From a virus: a DNA stretch of 64,000 nt. Numbering within the stretch: position 1 is the first letter of the stretch; each line of letters opens with the position of its first letter. Positions 24,852 through 32,258 of the stretch are shown piece by piece. The translations under genes and the position numbers were made by a program. The stretch is from the IMG/VR virus record IMGVR_UViG_3300031746_004145, positions 1 through 64,000 of that record, one strand, 5' to 3'. The notes under the pieces were generated by a model. That model was not told where the DNA came from. It ran no database searches and worked only from the letters and a program-made list of their open reading frames with translations.

Positions 24852-25985
24852 ATGAGCGCCACTGCCGTCCCAGCCAAGGTCCTCAACGACCTCTTCTTCG
24901 AGAAGATCGGGTCCACCGAGGGCAAGGACAAGATCGCCGAGTTCGGAGGCACGTACATCCGCGACCGCCTCCGTGAGGTCAGCTTCGCCCGCAAGATCAT
25001 CCCGCCGACCCCCGTCCAGCGCAGCGAGCTCCAGCGCTCGGTGAACCACGACACGCTCGTCAAGATCGTGGACATCGAGCCGAACTCGAAGGCGATGAGC
25101 CTGACCTTCCGCGGTCAGCCCACCGCCCGCTTCATCCGCGCCCCGCGCTTCGAGATCCCCTTCTTCACCATCTCCTCGGAGAAGTTCGAGAAGACGGAGC
25201 AGGAGCTCCTGGCGTACGAGATGCCCATCACCAAGATCATCGAGGAGAACTCGGTGAAGGACATCCAGGCCATCGAGGACCGCCAGTTCCTCATCTACGT
25301 CGAGGCCTGCGTCCAGGCGGCGCAGCTCGCCATCAACGGCGGCTCCGCCGTCGGCTTCCGCACCGGTTCCGGCGCGGCGACCTACAACGCCCTGCTCAAG
25401 GCGTCGGTGATCAAGGGTGCCGGCGCCGTCACCGAGAACGCCGTGACCTTCACCACGACCGCTCTCCAGAAGAACGACTTCGTCAAGCTGAAGCAGCTCC
25501 TGCACCGGAAGTTCCTCCGGGCGGAGCGGCTCCTGATGACGGAGCCGGAGTACGACACCCTCTCGACCTGGACCATGACCGAGGTCTGGAACATCGCTGC
25601 CGAGACGGCGACCGAGGGCTGGAAGAGCAACACCGTGGTGGGCCTGAAGATCATCCGGACCATCAAGACCAACATCCTCCGCGAGGGCAACGTCTACTGC
25701 TTCACCGCCCCCGAGTTCTTCGGCCGGTTCTACATCCTGAACCAGACGAAGTTCTACATCGACAAGATCGCCAACCTCATCACCTGGCAGTCGTGGGAGG
25801 ACATCGGCATGGGCTTCGGCAACGTGGCCGCCGTCGTCAAGCTCGAGCTGTACGGCGGGTCGGTGACCCCCGGCCAGACGGACTCCAACTACGCCAACGT
25901 CCTGCCGATGGACGAGGACCAGCTGAACCCGGTCAACAACCTGGCCGACGCCGGGACGACGTATCCCCAGGTCGACCAATTTTGA
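24852..25985 (+). CDS. Major capsid protein
   Basis: 377 aa, HK97-fold candidate. The N-terminal arm (1-45) is helical; residues 60-130 hold an extended-loop-like region (PRFEIPFFTI), then a long charged helix (FEKTEQELLAYEMPITK) that could be the spine helix, and the rest is mixed with strands near the C-terminus (FGRFYILNQTKFYID). Length, position after protease and scaffolds, and very strong codon bias fit a major capsid protein. AAGGAGACAAGACC precedes the ATG. Its TGA lies inside a TTGACA promoter box. The call rests on context more than a recognised motif. Confidence 0.75.
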   Translation: MSATAVPAKVLNDLFFEKIGSTEGKDKIAEFGGTYIRDRLREVSFARKIIPPTPVQRSELQRSVNHDTLVKIVDIEPNSKAMSLTFRGQPTARFIRAPRFEIPFFTISSEKFEKTEQELLAYEMPITKIIEENSVKDIQAIEDRQFLIYVEACVQAAQLAINGGSAVGFRTGSGAATYNALLKASVIKGAGAVTENAVTFTTTALQKNDFVKLKQLLHRKFLRAERLLMTEPEYDTLSTWTMTEVWNIAAETATEGWKSNTVVGLKIIRTIKTNILREGNVYCFTAPEFFGRFYILNQTKFYIDKIANLITWQSWEDIGMGFGNVAAVVKLELYGGSVTPGQTDSNYANVLPMDEDQLNPVNNLADAGTTYPQVDQF

Positions 25986-26010
25986 CAGGCGGCTAGCTCT
26001 CTGCTAGATT
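25982..26010 (+). promoter_or_regulatory. Sigma-70-like promoter overlapping capsid stop
   Basis: TTGACA at 25982-25987, a 17-base spacer and TAGATT at 26005-26010. The -35 box is perfect and the -10 box matches 4 of 6, with ideal spacing. It would start transcription inside the downstream hairpin and drive the HNH gene. Confidence 0.55.
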
Positions 26011-26040
26011 AGAAGCTCCTGGGTCCGCCCAGGAGCTTCT
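26011..26040 (+). terminator. Intrinsic terminator after major capsid gene
   Basis: AGAAGCTCCTGGG and CCCAGGAGCTTCT form a perfect 13-bp stem with a TCCG loop, followed by TCTCTTT. It lies 25 bases after the capsid stop and separates it from the HNH gene. Confidence 0.85.
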
Positions 26041-26059
26041 TCTCTTTCAGGGAGCCCGC

Positions 26060-26659
26060 ATGAAGTGCAACGGTAGGACCTGCAACAACGAAGCTCTTTC
26101 CGGAGCGAAGGCATGTCAGCGATGCCGCGACTGGCGTCGAAAGTGGAAGAAGAAGTACCGAGAAGAGCGGCCCGCATCTTCCACTAAGAAGAGGGGTGAG
26201 AAGAAGTGCAGCAGGTCCGACTGCCAGAATGTTGCAGATGAGGGCTATCGTAGATGCAAGCGGTGCCGTGACCAGCAGAAGGAGTACGAGGACAGTGTTC
26301 GCCCTCAGTTGCGGGAGAGACACAACAAGCACTACCAGCAGGTGAAGGGGGAGACCTTCGCGCACTACGGCGGCCCGAAGTGCAAGTGCTGTGGGGAAGA
26401 GCACATCGAGTTCCTCAGCATCGACCACATCGAGGGAGATGGTGCTTCGCACCGAGCCACCACCAACGGGAGCGCCAGGAATGGGAAGAACCTCTACTAC
26501 TGGCTCAAGAAGAACGGCTTCCCTCCCGGCTTCAGAGTTCTCTGCATGAACTGCAACTTCTCCCTTGGTCATCACGGATACTGCCCGCACGGAGACCTGA
26601 AACAGGTCTGCCGAGCTGGCCGTCCAAGAACGGTTCCCACACCCGCCGCTGTGGGGTAG
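26060..26659 (+). CDS. HNH homing endonuclease with N-terminal Cys clusters
   Basis: 199 aa. The C-terminal HNH nuclease has a C108-x-C110/C111 group, SIDHIEGDG with D122-H123, CMNCN at 162-166 (N164 or N166) and HH at 171-172. The N-terminus has two repeated Cys modules (C-x4-C, C-x2-C near 3-22 and 50-69), probably zinc-binding DNA-recognition units. Codon use has more A/T-ending codons than the flanking capsid genes, which fits recent insertion. It has its own promoter-like sequence and lies after a terminator. CAGGGAGCCCGC precedes the ATG. Confidence 0.88.
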   Translation: MKCNGRTCNNEALSGAKACQRCRDWRRKWKKKYREERPASSTKKRGEKKCSRSDCQNVADEGYRRCKRCRDQQKEYEDSVRPQLRERHNKHYQQVKGETFAHYGGPKCKCCGEEHIEFLSIDHIEGDGASHRATTNGSARNGKNLYYWLKKNGFPPGFRVLCMNCNFSLGHHGYCPHGDLKQVCRAGRPRTVPTPAAVG

Positions 26660-26693
26660 CGTAGATTCGACCTTCCAGACACAAGGAGCCCTC

Positions 26694-27146
26694 ATGGCCT
26701 ACATCATTCGCCCTGCCTACGTCAGTGGTCCCCCGAGCGACGCCCAGCGCACCCACTCGAAGTTCACGGAGGAGCCCGTCATCGGCGCCTTCCACGTGAG
26801 GCGCGGCTCCTTCCTCACGCTGGAGGACGACCAGTACGAGTCCTCCATCCAGGAGATCAAGACCCTCCTCGAGGCCGAAGCCATCACCGTGGAGAGGGTG
26901 GGCGAGCCGGCTCCCATCGACATCGAGGCCGAGAACAAGAAGATCGCTGAGCAGCACAAGGCTGACGCCAAGCGTGAGGCTGCCGCCAGGGCTGAGGCCG
27001 CCAAGCAGAAGGAGAAGGACGAGGCCTTCGCTGCCCAGGCCCCCGAGGCCGAGCCGGCTCAGGAAGAGACCTTCCAGGAGTCCGGGGCCGCCCCACAGGA
27101 GTTCGACGCCCCGACCCCCGCCAGCAAGAGGAAGGGTCGGAAGTAG
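26694..27146 (+). CDS. Hypothetical protein with Ala/Glu-rich tail (150 aa)
   Basis: Residues 1-70 look globular with strands (AFHVRRGSFLTLEDDQYE); residues 75-150 are a charged Ala/Glu/Lys helix and a disordered tail ending KRKGRK. AAGGAG lies upstream of the ATG. It opens the post-capsid operon. Possibly a minor head protein; not recognised. Confidence 0.65.
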   Translation: MAYIIRPAYVSGPPSDAQRTHSKFTEEPVIGAFHVRRGSFLTLEDDQYESSIQEIKTLLEAEAITVERVGEPAPIDIEAENKKIAEQHKADAKREAAARAEAAKQKEKDEAFAAQAPEAEPAQEETFQESGAAPQEFDAPTPASKRKGRK

Positions 27147-27148
27147 CC

Positions 27149-27490
27149 ATGAGGGTCTACAACCTCACGAGTGATCCACTCGCCTTCCGCAGCAAGGTCA
27201 TCCCGGCCAATGGCGGGAGCGTCGAGGTCCTAGAGCTCGACCTCTTTATCCCGGCCCGGGAGAAGGCCCTGTCACAGGCTGGCGTCATCTCCTTCGGATC
27301 TCTGCCCAGCACCTGGCGCCCGAAGGTCGTCCCACCTCCCAAGATGACAAAGGCGGCTCCCAAGCCGGCGGCCAAGCCGGTCGAGGAGAAGGTCTTCGCC
27401 GAGCCGGCAGTGGCGGCGGTCACGGAAGAGGAGAAGAAGCCGGAGCCGCAGTACCAGTCCACCGCGGAGAAGTTCAAGAGGCGGGGGTAG
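27149..27490 (+). CDS. Hypothetical small protein (113 aa)
   Basis: It starts 2 bases after the previous stop. The first 55 residues form strands (LAFRSKVIPANGGSVEVLEL); the rest is a Pro/Ala/Lys-rich tail. Its layout, a small beta domain followed by a charged tail, parallels the preceding gene and suggests the two work together. No family recognised. Confidence 0.6.
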   Translation: MRVYNLTSDPLAFRSKVIPANGGSVEVLELDLFIPAREKALSQAGVISFGSLPSTWRPKVVPPPKMTKAAPKPAAKPVEEKVFAEPAVAAVTEEEKKPEPQYQSTAEKFKRRG

Positions 27491-27493
27491 TCC

Positions 27494-28027
27494 GTGGCGA
27501 TCACTGACGGGATTGACCCAGCACGACGCCCAGCAGAAGCCTCGACTGAGTTCGCGGATCTTCCTGCCGCGCAGATCAACCTCGAGAACTTCATCCAGCT
27601 GGTGCGGTCCTACATGCGGGACTACCCGGAGCTCAACCGGCTCATCGCCGGCGAGGAGAGCTCCAACCGTCAGATCGCCTGGGCCATCCTTGATGCCCTC
27701 GACGACTTCAACACCACCCCTCCCTTCACCCGCTTCGGTCTGAACGACTACCCCTCTCGGTCCCTCCTGCTGAGAGGCGTGGTCTGCACTCTGCTTGAGT
27801 CCATCGGACTCCTCCAGACGCGCAACCACCTCCAGTTCTCCGACGGCGGCATCACCGTCGGCGTGAACGACAAGACGCCATTCCTCCAAGCCTGGATCCA
27901 GCTCTTCCGGAACAGCTACGAGGACAAGAAGATGAAGATCAAGGTCGCCTACAACATCGAGTCGGCCTGGGGTGGCGGCATCCATTCCGAGTACCGCTTC
28001 ATCAACAACTTCTACGGGGACTGGTGA
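27494..28027 (+). CDS. Probable neck or head-completion protein (177 aa)
   Basis: GTG start at 27494. It is compact, with helices at 28-75 and 85-105 and a strand-rich C-terminus ending FINNFYGDW. Location in the block after the capsid gene is where connector and head-completion genes occur, but the sequence matches no family I can name. Its TGA overlaps the next gene's ATG. Confidence 0.55.
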   Translation: MAITDGIDPARRPAEASTEFADLPAAQINLENFIQLVRSYMRDYPELNRLIAGEESSNRQIAWAILDALDDFNTTPPFTRFGLNDYPSRSLLLRGVVCTLLESIGLLQTRNHLQFSDGGITVGVNDKTPFLQAWIQLFRNSYEDKKMKIKVAYNIESAWGGGIHSEYRFINNFYGDW

Positions 28028-28470
28028 TGGCCAAGATCGCATCGGAGCAGCTCATGCACGGTGGGAAGGGCGACAAGAAGAAGCCCAGCGACTTCCCGTC
28101 CAAGTCCCTGAAGCAGGGCCGCAAGGTGGAGCGAGAGCACACCGACAACCCCCGTCTCGCCACCGAGATCGCCACGGACCACCTCACGGAGGACCCGATG
28201 TACTACAACAAGCTGAAGCTCATCGAGAAGAAGGCGTTCATCGACGAGCTCATGAAGATCGCCGCGGCGTTCAGGGGGTCATATCTGAAGAACCCGTTGG
28301 CCAGGGGCATCGCCAACGCGCATGGTGCCGGCATCGACGCCCTGGGCGGTATCAAGAACCTCCGCAAGGCACAAGCTGGTGCCAAGGCCGGAGCCGGTCT
28401 GACTCAGGCCGCCGCCGCTGCCTCCACGCCCATCCAGCCCGTCGCTCGGGCCGTCGCTCGTCCCCAGTAG
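28027..28470 (+). CDS. DUF5661-like protein with DELMKIA motif
   Basis: 147 aa. Residues 27-65 contain QGRKVEREHTDN, then ATEIATDHLTEDPMYYNKL, matching the DUF5661 pattern (an EHT, an IAxDHLxExPxYY core) found in phage proteins; function unknown. Residues 70-80 read AFIDELMKIAA, a copy of the shared signature. The C-terminal half is Ala/Gly-rich. TGATG overlap with the previous gene. Confidence 0.7.
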   Translation: MAKIASEQLMHGGKGDKKKPSDFPSKSLKQGRKVEREHTDNPRLATEIATDHLTEDPMYYNKLKLIEKKAFIDELMKIAAAFRGSYLKNPLARGIANAHGAGIDALGGIKNLRKAQAGAKAGAGLTQAAAAASTPIQPVARAVARPQ

Positions 28471-28479
28471 GAGAACCAC

Positions 28480-28614
28480 ATGATCGTCAAGTCCTTTGCC
28501 AACCTGAACGACCTCGCGCTCTACATCACCGCGCAGGCGATCACCGTCGCCAAGACCGCCGCCATCTACTTCGATGCGGCCAGCGGCCATCACGTCATCG
28601 TCCACGCTCCGTAG
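28480..28614 (+). CDS. Tiny protein (44 aa)
   Basis: ATG at 28480 with TAGGAGAACC upstream, 9 bases after the previous stop. The peptide (MIVKSFANLNDLALYITAQA and onward) has G/C-ending codons and an even mix of hydrophobic residues, and no cysteine. Short but well placed. Confidence 0.5.
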   Translation: MIVKSFANLNDLALYITAQAITVAKTAAIYFDAASGHHVIVHAP

Positions 28615-28650
28615 TTCCCACACCTCTTCCTACCCAGTAGGCTGGGAGCC

Positions 28651-29046
28651 ATGAACGCTGTGATGATGCGCGCCTTCAGGGATGAGCTCAGCAAGATCGC
28701 CGCCGTCGGTGGTCTTGCTGGAATGGATCCTGTTCGAGCTGGGGCCGGCATCGGAGCTCTGGCTGCCTTCGGCCTCCAGTACATGGCCAACAAGGCCCCC
28801 AAGGGCGGCAAGTCGGTGCAGCAAAAGATCTTCGAGAAGAAGGAGCAGGAGATCAACTACGACGCGAAGGTCTCCAAGAAGGAAGGGAAGAAGCCCTCCT
28901 TCTACGGCAAGGTGCAGAAGATCACCGCCAAGCCGATGTCGCAGCTCGCCACACTCGCCACCAAGCACCCAGTCCAGGCCGCCATTCCAGCAGCCATTCT
29001 CGGCGCCAATGCCGGCGCCATCGTCGCCAAGCACCTGTTCAAGTAG
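28651..29046 (+). CDS. Small Gly/Ala-rich protein with DELSKIA motif (131 aa)
   Basis: Residues 8-18 read RAFRDELSKIAAV. A hydrophobic Gly/Ala segment at 27-45 and another at 108-128 could span or associate with membrane, separated by a basic Lys-rich linker. GGGAG precedes the ATG. Similar in plan to the 110-aa protein at 41442 (DEL-KI motif, then two hydrophobic stretches), suggesting a family of small membrane-active or ejected virion proteins. Confidence 0.65.
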   Translation: MNAVMMRAFRDELSKIAAVGGLAGMDPVRAGAGIGALAAFGLQYMANKAPKGGKSVQQKIFEKKEQEINYDAKVSKKEGKKPSFYGKVQKITAKPMSQLATLATKHPVQAAIPAAILGANAGAIVAKHLFK

Positions 29047-29055
29047 GAGAAGACC

Positions 29056-29880
29056 ATGACCCCAGAGATGCAGCTGGCCCAGGCCCTCGGTGGCGCTCCC
29101 GACTCGACGAAGGAGAAGCTCGCCGAGGCCTTCGATGAGATGTCCGTCGAGGGTCTCGAGGGCATCCTGAAGACCGCGCTCTCCGCCAAGACCATCGGCA
29201 CTGCCTTCGGGAAGCGGGTGAAGCAGGTCGCGGAGGCGCAGAGCCCCGCCACCAAGAGCGCGCTGAGGAGCGGTGGTCTGAAGGAGTGGAAGGCAGGCAA
29301 GGACGTCGGCAAGCAGGTAGCAAACGCCCATCCTCAGTACGCTTCCTGGGGAGATCGCAACCCGGTCCGCAGACTTGCGGCATCGTTCCATGCGGGAGGC
29401 GAGATAGCGAAGGGTGCTTCCGTCTCCAACACCGCCGCGCTCGTCGCCGACGGCGTCGGCCGGCTGATGGCCAAGCAGGCCACTCTTCTCGGCGCCGGCC
29501 TTCGCATGGCCACTCGTACTCCGATGGCGACTCGCGCCATGGTGGGTGCGGGTGTGGGCGCTGCCGGCGGTGCGGTGAAGCACATGACCTCCAACAACCC
29601 CAACTCCACGCTCGGTGGCAGCATGCTCGGTGGTGCGGCTCTCGGTGCCGGCGCCGGAGCGGCCGCCAAGGCTGGCGCCAAGGCGCTCCTCGGCAGCGGT
29701 CGCAAGATGGTGAACGGGGTGGCCGCGACGGGAGCGGGTCGTTTCCAGACCACCGGCGCCGGGGCCTATGCCCGCAAGGCGCTGGGCGAGGCCAACAAGT
29801 CGGCCACCACGGCCGCCACCAAGGCCGGCACCACCGGCCGGCAACTCGCCCTGAAGCCGCCGGTCGCGGCCACTCCCTAG
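29056..29880 (+). CDS. Gly/Ala-rich possible ejection protein (274 aa)
   Basis: N-terminal 60 residues are acidic to neutral helices with ILKTALSAKT; residues 140-220 form a long Gly/Ala glycine-zipper-like stretch (AGVGAAGGAV, LGGAALGAGAGAAAKAG) that could insert in membranes. The C-terminus is basic. AGGAGAAGACC precedes the ATG. A virion protein ejected with the DNA is possible; no homology recognised. Confidence 0.6.
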   Translation: MTPEMQLAQALGGAPDSTKEKLAEAFDEMSVEGLEGILKTALSAKTIGTAFGKRVKQVAEAQSPATKSALRSGGLKEWKAGKDVGKQVANAHPQYASWGDRNPVRRLAASFHAGGEIAKGASVSNTAALVADGVGRLMAKQATLLGAGLRMATRTPMATRAMVGAGVGAAGGAVKHMTSNNPNSTLGGSMLGGAALGAGAGAAAKAGAKALLGSGRKMVNGVAATGAGRFQTTGAGAYARKALGEANKSATTAATKAGTTGRQLALKPPVAATP

Positions 29881-29905
29881 CCGAGGCTGTCATGAGAGGT
29901 AGCAC

Positions 29906-31714
29906 GTGGCCACTCGCCTCCCTCTCGACGCCAACGTCGTAGGCTACTGGGGCTTCGACGAGGCAAACGAGACCGACTACGGCATCGATGAGAGCAGCTA
30001 CGGTCGGAACCTGACGATCGTATCTGCCCCCTCTGTTCTCCCTTCTCGCGTCAACAACGGTCGGCAGTTCAACGGCTCCAGCACCAATGCGTACCCAGAC
30101 TCCCCCGCGCCCTTCCGGCTGGTGGGGGACATGACCATTGTCGTCTGGCCCATCCTCGACCAGGTGAACAGCTCGGGCTCCCTCCTGCGCTGTCTGCTCG
30201 AGTGCTCGAGCGCCACGGACAACATCCTCTACTCGCTCTACGTCTCGAGCGGCGGCGAGATCATCTATCGGCACGAGTACGGCGCCAAGCTTGTGGTGGA
30301 GTTCAAGACGGCAGCAGGAACGGTGAGAGCCGGTCGCTACTATTCGGTTGCTCTACAAAGGGCAGCCAACATCCTCTGCCTCTTCCTCGACAACAAGCTC
30401 TGTGCCTGGGCTTCTTGCACGGTGAACGGCGTTTCGCAGTCTCCGCTGCTGGCCGTGCAGGCCCCGGACGGCGGGCCGACGGCGCTCTTGAAGGTGGGCA
30501 AGAGCGACCGCCTCGTCGACAACGGCTGGTGGCAGGGGATGGTGGATGAGCTCTCCATTCACGACGTGGCGAGGTCGTACAACCCCTACCTCCGCTCCAT
30601 CTACTTCCGCCTCACCCTCTACTCGAACTTCTTCCGCCTCACTGCCTACAACAACGTGAAGAGCGTGGGCGCCGCGGAGATGGGTGGCGGCTCGAGGTGG
30701 TGGACCTACGAGCGTGATGGCTCTCTCTACGCGGTGCGAGAGAATACTCTTGGCCTCTTCAGCCCGGAGGTGCAGATCACCTCGGGTGGTCCGGCCGCCA
30801 CTGGAGCGATCAACCCAGGTGGGACGGAGAAGCCAGAGCTTATCTACGACGCGGCGACAGACAGTTTGGTCGTGGCCTTCCTCTCGTCTGGTAAGGTCTA
30901 CAAGATGACCGCCGGCGTTGGAGACGTACCAACCACTCAGACAATGCCCTACCTTGCCGAGTCTTCGACGGTGGTGAAGGTCCATCCTCGTCAGACGAGT
31001 GAAGGTGTTCGTCTTGGGGTTGGGGGAGGGCTGAAGGGCCTCGAGGATTCGGGCTACATCACTCGCACCCCACTCAAGGGCTCCTACGCAGATTCGGCGC
31101 AAGCAGCAGTCGGAGGCGAGCCCTCCTTGAGATCTTACGAGAAGGGCAACCCAGACTCACTGAGCGATGCGTACACTGCTCCGGTGATTGCCTTCACGGG
31201 CAGCCCCAGCTTCGGCATCCGCATCAGTGGCACCAACGCCTATGGCTACGCCGTCTACTCCCTTACTTCTGGGGTCGTCGCGTATCTTGGGGTCTCGACC
31301 TACGTCATCGAGAACCTGACGTCTCGTCACTTCTTCGCCATCTCGAGTCGACTCAACTACCGCAGCTACTTCGTACGCCCAATCACCGCTCTCGGTGCTC
31401 CTGCTATCACGGCGCGCTCCAACATCATCAGGGATATCCTCGGTGGGGTCGATAACTACTACCTCACCTATCCCGACTCCCTCGTCCTCAACAAGGACGG
31501 GGATCTCCCAGAGACTGTGATCGAGGGTGTCGGCAGTACGCCATCTCCCTTGGTGCCGGTTGTGACCATCAACCGAACCCCAGTGAAGGGCGCCTTCGGG
31601 GAGGCTGGGTTCAATGAGGGAGTCGGGCTCGGCCTCCACCTTCAGGTGACTTCCACCAACGCGGGCAACTTTGCCGTGTACACTCGCTCTCCTCCGCGAT
31701 GGAGATACACGTGA
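29906..31714 (+). CDS. LamG-like adhesin/tail protein (602 aa)
   Basis: GTG start with GAGAGGTAGCAC upstream. Residues 10-215 resemble a concanavalin/LamG jelly-roll: VVGYWGFDE at the start, GRQFNGS, TIVVWPI, then a Val/Leu strand series ending GMVDELSIHD, the usual closing motif of this fold. The remainder is strand-rich with propeller-like spacing. It is the first of three large receptor-binding-type proteins in a row and overlaps the next gene by 16 bases. Glycan binding is inferred from the fold. Confidence 0.7.
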   Translation: MATRLPLDANVVGYWGFDEANETDYGIDESSYGRNLTIVSAPSVLPSRVNNGRQFNGSSTNAYPDSPAPFRLVGDMTIVVWPILDQVNSSGSLLRCLLECSSATDNILYSLYVSSGGEIIYRHEYGAKLVVEFKTAAGTVRAGRYYSVALQRAANILCLFLDNKLCAWASCTVNGVSQSPLLAVQAPDGGPTALLKVGKSDRLVDNGWWQGMVDELSIHDVARSYNPYLRSIYFRLTLYSNFFRLTAYNNVKSVGAAEMGGGSRWWTYERDGSLYAVRENTLGLFSPEVQITSGGPAATGAINPGGTEKPELIYDAATDSLVVAFLSSGKVYKMTAGVGDVPTTQTMPYLAESSTVVKVHPRQTSEGVRLGVGGGLKGLEDSGYITRTPLKGSYADSAQAAVGGEPSLRSYEKGNPDSLSDAYTAPVIAFTGSPSFGIRISGTNAYGYAVYSLTSGVVAYLGVSTYVIENLTSRHFFAISSRLNYRSYFVRPITALGAPAITARSNIIRDILGGVDNYYLTYPDSLVLNKDGDLPETVIEGVGSTPSPLVPVVTINRTPVKGAFGEAGFNEGVGLGLHLQVTSTNAGNFAVYTRSPPRWRYT

Positions 31715-32256
31715 TCGAGATCCAAGAGCTCTCTCCAGAAGAGTCGGCATTCATCCTTGCGACCATGCGCAGGGCGTCCGATGGGGCGTCCTTCGGGTGC
31801 GCCATCAAGGGATTCTTCGACGTCGTCTGTCGCAACCCGGACGGGGATGTCGCCTGGGAGATCCATCAACCAAATCTCCAGACCGACTTCGGACGACGCG
31901 TGTGGGCGGAACGTCAGTACTCCTCCGGCCTTGGTATATTCACCAGCCCTGTAGGCGAAGTGGCGCTTTCGTCCAGGTACTGTCTGCTCGACCACTCTGG
32001 GCAGACTCAGATATCTACTGGCGTCGCGCCTACGATCGACAGCAACGCCATCACCAAGACTGTCAGCAACACCTTCGCGACTCCGGCGGCCAACAGGCAG
32101 CTGGCCGTTGTTGGGCTGGCTTCTACCACTTATGCTGTGGCCACCTTCGGAGCGACCGCCATCATGTGCTACTCCCTCATCAACCCGGTCAAGACGCAGA
32201 CGACGATCCAGACGCTTGAGGTCTCGTACCGGCTCACCCTTCAGGCGGCGGTGTAG
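31699..32256 (+). CDS. Tail-associated structural protein (185 aa)
   Basis: It begins inside the end of the adhesin gene and ends 2 bases before the next one. Strand-rich; the central segment (EVALSSRYCLLDHSGQTQ, then KTVSNTF) and the C-terminal LEVSYRLTLQAAV look like a fibre-adaptor or tip domain. No named family. Confidence 0.6.
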   Translation: MEIHVIEIQELSPEESAFILATMRRASDGASFGCAIKGFFDVVCRNPDGDVAWEIHQPNLQTDFGRRVWAERQYSSGLGIFTSPVGEVALSSRYCLLDHSGQTQISTGVAPTIDSNAITKTVSNTFATPAANRQLAVVGLASTTYAVATFGATAIMCYSLINPVKTQTTIQTLEVSYRLTLQAAV

Positions 32257-32258
32257 GC

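Noticed and set aside
26662-26667. TAGATT upstream of the gene at 26694 as a second promoter
   Set aside because: No -35-like hexamer lies at 16-18 bases; only the -10-like box is present.
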